DNA from: Pogona vitticeps
Lineage: Eukaryota > Chordata > Lepidosauria > Squamata > Agamidae
Length of the DNA: 64,000 nucleotides
Direction of reading: 5' to 3'
Assembly: GCF_051106095.1 (NCBI RefSeq)
Contig: NC_135793.1
Span: forward strand, 6,895,001-6,959,000
The translations under genes and the position numbers were made by a program. Under the pieces are notes generated by a model. That model searched no databases. It was not told the origin of the DNA and saw only the letters and a program-made list of their open reading frames with translations. Shown one piece after another: positions 22,579 through 36,000 of the stretch (position 1 is its first letter; every line of letters begins with the position of its first letter).

Positions 22579-24763
22579 ACCCTCAGAACCCCTCGCCTCG
22601 GATAGCAGAGAAAGGAGGATCTCCCCATCATTCCTCCTCGTTTTGGCCAGGGGTTCCCTTCTCTCTCCCACCCTCATACGGTGCCTCCTAGACTCATGTA
22701 AAAGTGTTCAGCTGGAAGGATCCCCAAGGGTGGTCTAGCCTGAATTCGAAGCTGGATGAGTACAGGACGTGAAAGTATCAAATTCTAGATCCTGTAGGAT
22801 TTTAAAGACCGGAGGGAAATTCATTTGGGGTTCCTTCCTTGAAGATCAGCATGGAGAGGAGTTCCCGTCTTCCTTTTAGGGCCTTTCCCCCTCCCCAGCT
22901 GGGGAGGAATCTCCCCATCAGCCCGTTCTCGAGAAATAAAAGAAATTCTACTCAAACAAAAGATTTTTTGTTAAAAAAATTTATTTGCGTTTCTTTCCCA
23001 CCCCACTAGTCATGGAGCCTATATTCTAGATGACTTTACAGAGGAACACCGAAAGAGCAAAAGCATAACAACAGCAACAAAATCAGCAAAGTCAGATAAT
23101 TCAGTATAACCCCATTATACAAAGTATAATAACATTAAGAAAAGTAGATAAACATGAAACCTAGAAAATTTTCAAAAACAAAAGAAATCAAGATAATAGG
23201 CAGCTGGTGGAGAGAAGTGCACGGTTTTATACGGGAGAGCAGCCGGTTGACAGAGGACTTTCGGGAGAGAGGCTGCTGAGATAACTGGAAAGAAGATTTA
23301 AAAAAACAGTATAATAGGGGAAAGTGTTGGGGTTTTGTTTGCAACAAAGTTGGGAGGGCTTCCCTGGGATCGGCTGATGGCCCTCCTTTTCCTGCACCCA
23401 CCAGTCCCTCCTTCCAGCCTGTGAATGGCAAGAGAGCCCCCCCCCCCCGTGGAGGGATCTCTCTCCTCCCCCCCCCCCCCCAGTCTTTCCTCTGGCCGGA
23501 GACCATTTGCCTGCCCTTCAATCTGGGACCGGAGGTTCAAGCGGTCCGGGAATTTTCACACCTCAGCATGTGCTTATTATTATTATTTTTAAATGTAAAA
23601 CACTGAAAGCCTAATTGTGCACTTTCTGAACAGTTTTCGTGTAGGAAAGGTTTCTGAGGGCATCGTCTCTTTCTCTTTCAGGTCCTCCCTCTCAGGATCA
23701 TCAGGAGGGCCTTCCGGGTCCCCATTTTGTCCTTTGGGCCTCCAGGAGGACATTTTGTGTCCATCAGAGATGAGGGCAGAAGCTACTCTCTCTGAAGCTC
23801 TGGCTCTTCCCCATCCTGCCCTAATGAGCAGCGGGATAACGATCCATGTGACTGGATCCTTGGAAAAGCCCTGGACTGGGATCTCTGACCAAGGGAGCCT
23901 GAGGCCAGAACGCACCCCCCCCCCCAGACACACACATGTCGCGACCGAATCTCCCTCAGGACCATATGGCATTCGAGCAGAGAGTTCCGCAGGCTACAAA
24001 TCTACCACTTTCCGCTGAGGCAAGTCCCCAAACCTCAGCAGTGCATAGCATCTGTGCCTTGAACAAGTCTGACTCTTAAAGAATACTTTACTCTGCACCT
24101 TGCAAGGACTGCCACATGGGCTATGTCATTCCTTTAGAACTCACAAAAGGTCAATTAAATAGGACTTCTCTACGGTAGCTAATCAATGGCCTTTACTAAG
24201 CCTCTGGATTTAGCCAAGCCCTGCTGATCCAAGAAACTAGTCCTCAGTAAGAATTTTTATAATTATTTTTTATGGAGAAAATATAGTTTCATAGAAACAG
24301 TTTGTTTGCTTAAGCATTTAGCATACAGTAAATACATGTTCAAAGGATTACTATAGTTAAAGACAACAACTACTTCCCATTAAAATAACAAACACAAAAA
24401 GCTGGGCTCAGGTGGGCTAGGCCCACCTCCTTCTTTTCTTCCCCGCTACATTCTTTTTCCTTCAGCTACATCACACAAAGCATCAGGAACTCCTCTCAGG
24501 AAAAATTTATCCTCCACAAAATGGTCACTCTCCAAGCATAGCCCATCGTCCATTTCTCTACATTCCTCGGACCTCCTTCTTCATGGCTGTAACCCATTCT
24601 CTCAAAGAGGCGGAACTGCCTACCCGGTCTCCAATTCTCATGGAGATGAAGGTGGGGTTATCTCCATTCGCCTGTCTCCAACGGCTTTCACTTTGAAACC
24701 TAACAGACGCCATTTTCTCTCATTCTCCTTGACTACAAATCCCACTCTCCTTCAATATCAATA

Positions 24764-24868
24764 ACACACACACACACACACACACAAACAAACACACACA
24801 CACACAGACACAGAGTATTTTGTATGTATGTATGTATGTATGTATGTATGTATGTATGTATGTATGTA

Positions 24869-24910
<42 letters not shown>

Positions 24911-25022
24911 TGTGTATGTATATAGAGAGAGTGTATGCGAATACCACACACACACAGTATTTTGTATGTATGTACGTGTGTGTATATATATATAGTATGT
25001 GTATAGAGAGCATATGCGAATA

Positions 25023-25058
<36 letters not shown>

Positions 25059-25217
25059 AGAGAGAGAGAGAGAGAGACAATGAATACCACACACATACAA
25101 ACACACTTAAAAGGGGGAAGATCCTAGGTAGGTAGGTAGGTAGGTAGGTAGGTAGGTAGGTAGGTAGGTAGGTAGGGAGGGAGGTAGGGAGGGAGGGAGG
25201 GAGGGAGGGAGGGAGGC

Positions 25218-25264
<47 letters not shown>

Positions 25265-25510
25265 GACATTGCTCTCTCTATTTGGGTCTTGGGAAAATAT
25301 TCTGTCTCACTAAGGAGGGAGTTTCCTTCCTTTTTTGTTGCGTTATTTTTAATTCCATGTACACTTAAGAGGGGAAAATACACACACAGAGTATATATAC
25401 TTGAAAGTGAGGAGGGATTTATTTATTTATTTATTTATTTATTTATTTGATTTATATCCCGCCCATCTGGTCTGGTCGACCACTCTAGACACACACACAC
25501 ACACACACAC
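24764..25510. repeat. Compound microsatellite cluster (unit 2)
   Basis: The same series of motifs as at 5823-6622, with different copy numbers: the TTTA run is much shorter, the TTTGTG run is nearly gone, and there is a longer CA run before the GA run. Confidence 0.97.
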
Positions 25511-25666
25511 ATTTTAAAAATGTCTTGGTGTCTTTATTTGGGTTTGGGGCAGGATTCTGCCTTTCTAGGGAAGGGGCTTCCTTCCTTTTTGTTTGTTTGT
25601 TGCCTTATCTTTGTACCTTTTTAAAATTTTGTTCTTTTAATTTGCTTCTTTTACTTTACTTTGGGC

Positions 25667-26220
25667 CGCCTCCCTGATGAGGAAAGGCTACAGCATTTGG
25701 GGCTCTTTAGTCTAGAGAAAAGGCGCCTGAGGGGGGACGTGACTGAGACGGATAAAATGATGCAGGGAATGGATCACGTGGAGAGAGGGAATATTTTTTC
25801 CCTCCTCACACAATACCAGAGCCAGGAGGCATCCACTCCGATGGAGTGTTGAGAGAGTGAAAACAGACAAAAGAAAATATATCCTGACCCAGCATGTTGT
25901 TAGTTTGTGGAACTGCTTGTCACAGGATGTGGTGAGGGCATGTGGCCCAGATGCCTTTAAAAGGGGATGGGACAGTTTCCTGGAAGAAAAGTCCAGCGCA
26001 GGTGACAGGCCATGAAGGGGATGGATAATCTCCGGGCTTAAGAGGAAGGTAGCTCTGAAAGGCCAGGTGCAGGGCAGGGGGATCAGGAGACTGGGATCTC
26101 GTGGTCTCTCGTGGGCTCCCATAGGCATCTGGTGGGGCCACCGTGAGGGAGAGGAAGCTGGACGAGATGGGCCCTTGGCCTGATCCAGCAGGGCTCTTCT
26201 TATGCCCTTTTGTTCTTCTG
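25667..26220 (+). mobile_element. CR1 LINE 3' end (unit 2)
   Basis: Orthologous to 6775-7332 with small differences. Unit 3 lacks it because of the replacement block. Confidence 0.88.
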
Positions 26221-26620
26221 GTAAAACCTCTCCTTAAATGCCTCACTTGGAAAATCCTCTTCGTGTCACAATGAGTCGTGTAAGCCACGTGCAACAGCAC
26301 CCATGATTTCTGTATTGTGGGCAGACGAAGGTTATATTTCAACAGTATTTTTTTGGAGGGGGGGATTCCACATTAAAATTAGGTGGGTTTAGGAGAATTG
26401 ACACTCGGATCGTTATTTTTGTGGCACTGTAAAGTCATTCATTGAAGAACCCATGATTTCTGAGATGTAATCTGTGGTTAGAAATGGGACCTATGAATGG
26501 ACAAGCGGTTTAGGGCAGATCCCACATAAAATCATGTGGAGCCCTGAGGAACTGGATCCACCTGGGACGGGTATTCTTGCCCTGTAAAAAAGCTAGGAGC
26601 TGCTGGATCCATGATTTCTG

Positions 26621-27275
26621 TGGTATGTCCTGTGAGAACAGGACACATTTTCTTTGCGGTTGATCTCTGTCTATTTCCCTCCTTTTCCCTCTCAGAAGGC
26701 CACCAAACAGGCCTGGGAGGAATTGGAAAATTAGATAGTAGATCCATTCTGCCAGAAATGCTAAAAGCCCACGGAGGCTGGTGGGCCCCTTTGCTGGCTC
26801 ATTGGTTCACACATATCAGCCACTCAGGTAACTTCCCTGTTTGTTGGTCAGAGGCTCTTGTTCTACCAGCTTTTAAGAATTGGGATGAATGCTTATTGTC
26901 ATTGGTGGCTAAACTGTATGCCAGTTCTTTAAATCAGAAATTAGGATCTTGGATAGGAGACCAGAATATCCTGGGAAATGAGCAGACAGGATTTAGAAAA
27001 GACCAATCAACAATAGATCATTTTATTCTATTGTCTCACTTAGCTGAGAAATATATGACCTCATATGGTAACGGTTTATTCACTGCATTTATAGATTTAA
27101 AATCTGCCTTTGATTCTATACCAAGAGACAAACTACGGATAAAATTATGTAATACTTCCATCGGCAAGAGACTTTTGTATTTGATTAAATGCCTCCACCA
27201 GGGAACTACCCTTCACACTAGATGCGGGAGAGAAGGGGAATTGACAAAATCTCTCCTGTTTCCGGGGGGGGGGGT
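26621..27275 (+). pseudogene. Non-LTR reverse transcriptase fragment (unit 2)
   Basis: Orthologous to 7741-8385. The frame is open further upstream here (from 26611). A poly-G run replaces the GT run at its end. Confidence 0.75.
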
Positions 27276-27316
27276 GTCCGTCAAGGCTGTATATTGGCTC
27301 CCATGCTATAGAAGGA

Positions 27317-27421
27317 TAGAAGGCTGAGTCAACCTTGATCCACTACCTGGGATGGAACCCCAGGTCGTGAGCACAGTTGTGGCTGCAGAACAGCAGTTTA
27401 ACCACTGCGCCACGAGGCTCT
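27317..27421 (-). mobile_element. tRNA-derived SINE (unit 2)
   Basis: Orthologous to 8438-8542 and nearly identical. It is absent from unit 3 because of the replacement block. Confidence 0.8.
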
Positions 27422-27764
27422 AAACGCTGACGATCAACAAAGAAAGTTCAAAGATCACAACATGGCAAGCAGTTACTATATGAAAATGACAAGTGGTTGC
27501 TAAGTTAGATCATGGAACGAACGTGTCCTGAGTAACTTGCAGCTGAACAGGCAATACCATCCCAAGGCCTCCCTGAGAGCGACCCCCTCTAGAGCGAGGG
27601 TCGGCTTTTAGGACATCCCCTGCAAAGCGGTCTAGCGCCAGCTCTTCCCTCTCCCGGGGTTCCTGAAGAAGTCCTGTGTCATCTTTTCCAATGAAACTTT
27701 GGGAGGAGGGATCGATCACCTTTGCTCGCCAGCCTGCGATGTTCCAGGAGAGAAATGTCAGCAG

Positions 27765-29112
27765 GATGTCTTGGTGATGATTCCAAATTCAGTGAGAATT
27801 AAGTTTATCAAAGGAATGCCTATTCTTTCAGTTGCAGAACAGAAGGCAAGATCTGGGAAGGACAACATCCCTGCTGAAGTGCTAGAAAGCGATCATCACC
27901 ACCAAGCTGTATGAAATCTTTTGTCTTTGCTGGCGGGAAGGTGGAGTACCGCAGGACATGAAGGATGCAAACATCCTCACATGGTACAAAAACAAAGGAG
28001 ACATTGGCGACTGCAATAACTACTGTAGCATCTCTCTTCTCAGTGTTGTAGGGAAGCTGCTTGCCTGTGTTCTCCTGAAGAGACTCCAGGGGCTTGCAGA
28101 CAGAGTCTACCCTGAATCACAGCGTGGATTTCGAACTAATAGATCCACTGTTGACATGGTATTTTCTCTCAGACAGTTGCAGGAGAAATGTAGGGAACAA
28201 TGACAGTCGCTCTTTGTGGCCTTCATAGATCATACAAAGGCCATTGATTTGGTTAGCAGGGAGGGCCTTTTTAAAATACTTCCCAAGATTGGATGTCTAC
28301 CTGGACTCCTTAACGTCATCAGGTCCTTTCATGAGGAAATGAAGGGCACTGTAGTTTTTAATGGCTCAACATCAGATCCCTTTGACATCCGAAGTGGAGT
28401 AAAACAGGGCTGTGTCCTCACACTGACCCTGTTTGGGATCTTTTTTGCTGTCATGGTGAAGCGCGCCTTTGGAACTGCAACAGAAAGTGTCTATCTCCAG
28501 AGTAGATCAGATGGAAAGCTTTTTAATCTCTCTAGATTGAGAGCAAAGACCAAAGTCCAGGTGAAATGCATGGGGGACTTCCTCCTTGCCGATGATGCAG
28601 CTGTTGTTGCTCATTCTGCTGAAGACCTCCAACAACTTATGAATTGTTTTAGCAAGGCCTGCCAACACTTTGGACCAACTATCAGCCTGAAGAAAACACA
28701 AGTCATGGGCCAGGCCGTGGACTCACCTCCCTCTACTACCATCTCCACACAAGAATTGGAGGTTGTTTATGACTTTGTGTACCTTGGCTCAATGATCTCT
28801 GACACTCTCTACCTAGATGTCGAGCTGGATAAACGCATTGGCAAAACAGCTACCATGTTCTCTAGATTCACAAAGAGAATATGGCTTAAGATGAAGGTGA
28901 TGGCATATACCAAGATCCAGGTTTTTAGAGCCTTTGTCCTGAGCACACTCCTGCACTGCAGCGAGTCCTGGACCCTTTGTGTACGGCAGGAGAGGAAGCT
29001 GAACATGTTCCATATGCGTAGTCTCTGACACATTTTTGTTATCACCTGGCAGGACAAAGTTTCAAACAGAGTAGTCCTAGAAAGAGCTGGAATGTTTAGC
29101 ATGTATACATTA
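27765..29112 (+). pseudogene. RTE-like LINE, reverse transcriptase part (unit 2)
   Basis: Orthologous to 8880-10257 but better preserved: 270 codons stay open from 28216 to 29028, spanning GVKQGCVLTLTLFGIFF, the box FLLADDAAVVAHSAED and HCSESWTLC. About 30 bases at its 3' edge are missing compared with unit 1. Confidence 0.82.
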
Positions 29113-31325
29113 CATGTTTATTTATTTATTTATTTGACTTATATGCTGCCCATTCTACCCAAAAGTCTCTGGATGGCGTACAACAATTAAAATACAAGAA
29201 AAAGATAAAACAATTTTATTTTATTCATTCATTTATTTATTATTTAAAATAGAATTAAAATATATACTCTAAAAATTGCCATCAGGACCCACAGTAGATA
29301 TTATTTCAATTAAAAGCCTTCTGAAACAGGAAGGTTTTGACCTGGCGCTGAAATGTCATCAGCGCTGACGCCAGACAAATCTCAATTGGGATGGCATTCC
29401 ATGGTCTTGGGGCAGCTGCGGAGAAGGCCCTTTGCTTACCTCCTTGAGGGACGGCTCTTTCAAAAGGGCCCCCTGCCGGGTAGTTCCATATGGAAGGAGG
29501 CGGTCCTTCAGGTATCCAGGGCCCAAGCCGTTTAGGGCTTTATATGTCAAAACAAGCACTTTGAATTGGGCCCGGGCAGCAACTGGTAGTCAATGTAATT
29601 TTTTAAAAAATCGGTTTGATATGCCCCCTAGCGTCCCCACCACTCAGCGCCCCCACCACTCAGCGCCCCCACCACTCAGCGCCCCCACCACTCACCAGCC
29701 GTGCAGCTTGATTCTGGACCAGTTGCAGTTGCCGGACCGTCTTCAAAGGCAGCCCCACGTAGAGCGCATTGCAGTAATCTATGCAGGATGTTACCAGTGT
29801 GTGTGTGTAACTGTCAGGTCTCAACAACTGAAACTCATCCATTAATATCTGACCTAAGCACAGCACACTGGACACATCCTCTGATTCTGCAGTAATAGTA
29901 GAGTCCAACCCACTGCGAATCTGAGCGATTTCCCCCTCAAAATGAATGGCAAACTCATCACAGCCAGCTGATGAGCAGTCTGGGACCTCCACCAGATTTC
30001 ACAGTTGAAGAAGATCCCAGACCACCCAAAACAGCTCTGCTGGACAACATTCTGAGGAAGCAATAAGGCTGGAGAAATATTGCTATTTCGCCAGCCGTAT
30101 TGCCACGAAATAGGCCCAATAATGGGCTCTAAGTCGTGTTCGATCGGACTCCCGGTGGGATTTCCTCCACCTGCGCTCCAGCCGTCTCCCCTCTCGCTTC
30201 ATCGCCCGCAGTTCAGAATAACACCAAGGAGCTGTCTGGGCTCTGCGTGCAGGGAGAGGGCGCTTAGGCGCAATCGTGTCAGCCGCCCGGGTCATCTTCC
30301 CTATTCCATAGGGTGACCTGAGCTTCGACAGGAGCGCTGACCATATCAAACGGATAATCCCCCAGAGCATTCAGGAAACCATCCGGATCCATTAGTCTCC
30401 GAGGGCGGATCATCTTAATAGATCCCCCACCCTTGCAGAGGGGAGAAGAAGCTAATAGACTAAACTTGACCAGGAAGTGGTCTGACCATGACAATGGGGT
30501 CACAACCAGCCCCTCCACATCCAAACCACCATCTTCCAGTCCTGTTGAGAAAACCAGGTCCAAGGTATGGCCCTTCTCATGTGTCGGACAGATAACACAT
30601 TGAGACAGCTCCATGGTTGTCATGGCGGCCATGAAGTGCTGAGCCGTCCCAGTCAAGGCAGCCTCGGCATGGATGTTGAGGTCCCCCAGCATCAACAGCC
30701 TGGGAGTCCTCAACACCACGTCCGAGACAACCTCCTTCAGCTCAGGCAGGGAGACTGTTGGTACGCAGCAGGGTGGGCGGTACACCAACAGAATCCCTGA
30801 TCTGTCTCGCAAGCCCAACACACAATACAGGCCCTCAAGACCTGCTCTCAAAGGGATAGGAAGCCTGGTCAAGGAGATGGAACTCCTATAGACTATAGCA
30901 ACTCCCCCTCCCCGACCCTCCGAGCGACACTGGTGCTGGACCGAGTACCCAGGCGGACATAGCTGGGAGGGGGGAACACCACCCACCTCTCCCACCCAGG
31001 TCTCAGTAATGCACGCCAGGTCAGCACCCTCATCCAGAATTACATCATGGATGAGGGCAGTCTTGTTTTGTACTGACCTGGCGTTCATCAACAGCACCGT
31101 GTGGCTCGAGGGTTTGCTGATATGGTCACCTGATACCATCTGGTTGGGGGCAGGACTAGAAGAGGGGATAGATGGAAGATATCTCACCTCTCTTCTCCTA
31201 CGTGGGCATGTTCTACCCCCACCGCCATACCTTCCCCTACCCAGCACCACCTCCATGGCTGCCCCCTCCAATGCCATCCCCCCTTCCTGTTACCTCAGAT
31301 CCACTGTGGGTCTCTATGCAACCTG
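29112..31325 (-). pseudogene. L2 LINE, internally deleted (unit 2)
   Basis: Same insertion as 10258-13558 but lacking most of the reverse transcriptase: sequence jumps from the GTGTGTGTAACTGTCA region to GGTCTCAACAACTGAAAC, a loss of about 1.07 kb compared with unit 1. The endonuclease part is open for 332 codons (30279-31277), better than in unit 1. Confidence 0.9.
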
Positions 31326-32540
31326 ATGGCAATTAATCGTCCCAATAATAATAATTAATAATAACAATAAAAACATTCCAAAGCTCCTTCTCCCCTCCAA
31401 GCCAGGTGGCTGATGTTGACGGATGGGTTGGGGCAGCCAGAGGCAGTGAGGGCCCAGTCCTGCAAGGCCGAGGGAGTCCAGGCCAAAGTCCCCCAGGAAG
31501 GCTGGCAACCGGCAGAAGCACAGCCACACTGTCTCTCACTCGGTGCCTGAGGGACGGCAGATGATGATGATGATGAAGACTCCCCCAAAGGCAGGAATGT
31601 TGTGAGAAAGGCCATACTGGAATGCGTTCATGAGGTCCTTCTTTTACTGCCCCTTTTTAAATTCAGTCTTCCTTTAAACCTTCAAATCTGTTCACTCTAT
31701 TCTTCCGTGCATCACAGGGTAGAGCTTGGAAGGAGTTTAGGAGATTTTTTTCATCTGGTTCCATGGATTCTGTGAGTTCCATTCCCTTTCTTCCTTGGCT
31801 GCTGGGGGTCAATTTCTGCCAACGATGCAGCATTTGGGTTGTTCCCGGGTGGAAATCTCCCCTCAGAAGTGTCTTTGCAGTTCTCTCAGGAACTTTTCAA
31901 GTTGAAGAAGGTGACGGAAGAATGTGATTCAATCCCCAGCACATGGCTGGAAACAATTCAACGGATGCCACCCTCATTGTTGGCTTGTTTGGGAACGCCG
32001 AAGCACCTGCAGAAGGAAGGCAGACCAAAAGCAGGATTTAGTTGCACAGTCAATTTAGCAGCAATATTTGAAGCCACACAGGTCTGGAGAAACAGTAAAA
32101 CGGTAAAATAAATAAATAAAAGGCTTCTTTGTGACAATTAAGATCAAAAGATTCAATGCTCCACCATTGCGTTCTTCCTCTCAGAGAAAAATGGAGTGAT
32201 TTTTGTTTGCTTCCCCTCTTTTAAAGGGGCCCTAGCAGTGGTTGGAAACAGATCCAGTGATTTATATCCCTTTCTGGTTAAAACCATTCTTGCTGCCTAT
32301 CTAGGGCTTTCCCTTCTCCTCTCCCCACTCCCACTATTCCTCCCCCCAACTTGAAATATAATACAGCATGGAATGTTTCAGGCAAGCCTGGATGTCTCTT
32401 GGTATTCTTGGTAATCTCACAGCAATTCTATCACCTCTCCTTTCTTTGGCCTTGAGTTCTCTCAAATGTGATCATTGAATATAAGGCCATAAATAATTGA
32501 CAAGAAAATAAAATATAGTCTACTGTATCTATTCACAGCA

Positions 32541-32942
32541 GTTAGGTTAGTCTGGGCCCAAGAATGGAAGAAGGAAGAGACACCAACGATGGATGAGCTC
32601 TTAAAGAAGGGATCGGACATTGCAGAACTAGACATGCTTTCAGAGGCATTACGGGATCAACCAAGAGACTTTGTAAAGCAAATCTGGAAGCTGATACATA
32701 ATTGGGCCCAGAAAAAGACAGGAGCTTAGGGGGGAAATTAGTCTATAGCGAATCAGTGCTCACCGGAATCCCCTTGAAGATATTCGATGACCAGACGATG
32801 GTGAAATCTCTGATCCATAGGGGAACGAAGGATGTTTAGCTGGTAGGTGTTTTCTTTGTCTGTTTGTTTCATTAATCATCTGTTAGATTCTTGATGTTTT
32901 TAAATTCGTATTTTATAATAAAAACAAAATAATTAAAAGAGA
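32541..32942 (+). mobile_element. L1 LINE 3' end (unit 2)
   Basis: Orthologous to 14840-15240. The C-terminal frame has changed after QIWK (AAGCTGATAC instead of AAGTAATAC). Confidence 0.8.
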
Positions 32943-33027
32943 AGGTGGGGGAAGAGTGTGACTCAATCCCCTGCAGACGGCTGGAAACCATTCAATGGAT
33001 GGCACTCTCGTTGTTGGCCGAGATGGT

Positions 33028-36000
33028 CTACGGCTCCACCTCCTCCTCCTCCAGGCTGGCGATGTCGGCCAGCGAGTCCACTTCCTCATCTTCCAGGCTG
33101 GGGATGTCCTCCAGCGTGTCGGTGTCACCAAACTCCTCAGGAGAATCCTACGAAAAAGAGGGATTTGGTTAAATGAGAACCAGGACTCAAGCTGGAGACC
33201 ATTGGGAACCCCCCGCTTTAAGGAGCCCTTGCAGTCCGGAACTGCAAGAAGGTCTGGTCTCTTCAGAGAAGGGAGCCGTGGGGCGTGCCAGGGTTGGGAG
33301 GGAATAAGGGATGCCTCCTTCCTCCACCCCTTGACCTCCCACAGAAGGGGCAGCTCTTCCTTCCTTACCAAAGGTGGACCGTCCTCCATTTCTTTGAGGA
33401 GTTTGTTCAGGGCCTCCGCCAGGGCACTGCAAGAAACAAAGGAGAAGAAGAGCCTAAAGCCAGTGTGTGGAGCTAGAAGGCCAGCCCAGCCCCACCAAGC
33501 CATCGAACCATCGGGGCTCCGTTCCCTGCACTGGGGGGCCAGATCCTCCGTGAGCCCCAACCCGCTTTTTCACACATCAAGCCAGAAAGAGAGAGAGAGA
33601 GAGAGGGACAGATTACCTGGGTGATGGTACCATTGCTTGTGCAGGGAGGCTCTCGCTCTCGTCCGGGGTGTCCGAGAGGGTAAAGGGCGATGTGTATTCA
33701 GAAGAAGTCTAGGAATCAAAACCAAGCATTCATACATTTAGTACAAAGCAAAGTGATCTCCATCCCTTTGGGAACCCTGCTCAGCCAGTAGGATGTCTGC
33801 GTGCGGTTTTTATAACATTGAAAGCAGAGTAACAGTGGGCCTTTGAAAGGAAACGGTTCCCCTTGAGAGAAGGGGATCCGATAAATAAAGGGGATCCTTC
33901 TTTTCTGGGGCACATTTCCCTTGATGGGGCAGCAGGAGGCAGAGAGAGGGAGGGAGGGCTGCTCTCTCTCCTTTCTCCATCAAGGTGTGGGGCTGGCTTA
34001 CCTGGGTGGAGCACCCCACACTTCTCACCCTCCTGGAGAGCCGGTGGGGAAATGGCAATGGGCCAAGAGCATTTGGGAGAGGAAGCCTGAGGCAAGGGGT
34101 AGGCGGGCCCCCTCTTCCAGGCCCCACCAGCCCCTTCCACGCCCTGCTTTGCATCCAAAACTTACCAAAAAACCAAACGTGGAACCCTCTTCCTCCACAA
34201 ATGCCTGTCTTGATGTTACTGCCACGAGACTAGGAGAAACAAGCCACCGAACAGATTAAACCCCTGAATTCAGGAGCTCCTTGTCCTTATGAGCTCCATC
34301 CACTGGGGGTGGCACATGCATTGTGTGCTGTGGTGGAGCGTGGGGACCTTTCCAGTGGATGGAGCCTGAAAGGGGGTCAGAGGTTATGGGGCCCTTCCCA
34401 AAGCATCCCCACCATTGTCCAGACCCTGATGTTGAGAGGTGGTCTGGGGGTGTCCGTGGGCCAAACCAGCACGTCCCTCCCAATCCTCCCTTGAAGAGAG
34501 CGTACCTTCCAGAAACGGGTCGTGGGACAAAGGTCTCCTCATCCAAGCTGCCCCAATAGCTAATTGAGGCTCCGAGGGGCATAGAATCCTGAAAAATTAA
34601 AAAAAAATAAATGGATAAATGATTTGAAACGACAAACACAATGATTTGTAGCCCACCTCTCTCTTTAGCCCAAACGCTGTTCTCTCCTCCTGCAGGAGGC
34701 TTTTGAAGGGAAGGGAAAGGAAAGGGGACGTCCCCTCCGTAGAGGAAACCTCCTTCCAGTCCTTACCACGGTCAATGCGGATTGCCGGCCATCCTTCCCC
34801 TCCTCTCGTCCGCAGGGTAGCAGTTGGCTGTAAATGCTGTGAGAAGAGGACACCACAGGTCAGAAAAGGACGGCATAAAAGGGCCACTGGATGAGACCAG
34901 GGCTGCAGCAATCCCTGTCGTTGCCCTAACTCCGATTTCGAGGAGGTGTCTGGGCTTTGCTTGGCAAAAGCATTGCCAGAACCAGGCCACCCCTTCCTGT
35001 CCCTCAGCTGGGAAGACCGTACCTTTCCACCTCAGAGATGACCACAGACGGAACCTCTGGCAGGCTGCTCTGGGCGCTCCGTGGGGCAAGGACCACCATG
35101 GAATCCAAGGTCCTTGCAGAGCAGGCCGAAAAGGCCCGTTGCTTTTCTTCCTTCTCCTCCTCGACTTCCCTGGTTTGCAGCTCGCTGCGGGTGCTGAGAA
35201 AAGAGGACACAAGAGGTCGGCAACTGGAGGCCACAGAACGACGTAGGAGGAAACCAGGGCGGCAGCCACTGGACCTGAATCCTACTTCCAGCTGTTGCCC
35301 CAAGTAGATCTCAGAGGATCATGAAGGCCACCACCAGCTCCCACCCTCGGTTCCCCAGGACACCAGCCAGTCACCCCCAGCCTTTGAGACACAGGGAGTG
35401 ACTGGACTTTGTTTGGGAAATGCATAGCCTAACGGAGGGCAGCCCTTTCTGTCCCTTGGCTGAGAAGACCGTACCTTTCCACCTCGGAGATCACCAGAGA
35501 CGGAGCCCGTGGCAGGCTGCTCTGGGCGCTCCGAGGGGCAAGCCCCACCATGGAATCCAGGGTCCTTGCAGAGCAGGTCGAAAGGGTCCCTTGCGGTTCC
35601 TCCTTCTCCTCCTCGGCTTCCCTGGCTGGCAGCTCACTGCAGGTGCTGAGAAAAGAGGACACAAGAGATCAGCAACTGGAGGCCCCAGAGCATCGTAGGA
35701 GGAAAGCAGGGCGGCAGCCACTGGGCTCGAATCCTACTTCCAGCTGTTACCCCAAGTAGATCTCAGCGGATCATGAAGGCCACCACCAGCTCCCATCCTT
35801 GGTTCCCCAAGACACCAGCCAGTCACCCCCAGCCTTTGAGACACAGGGAGTGACTGGACATTGTTTGGGAAATGCATGGCCTAAAGGAGGGCAGCCCTTT
35901 CTGTCCCTCGGCTGGGGAGACCGTACCTTTCCACCTCTGAGATCACCAGAGACGGAGCCTTGTGGTTCCTCCTTCTTCTCCTCGGCTTCCCTGGCTTGCA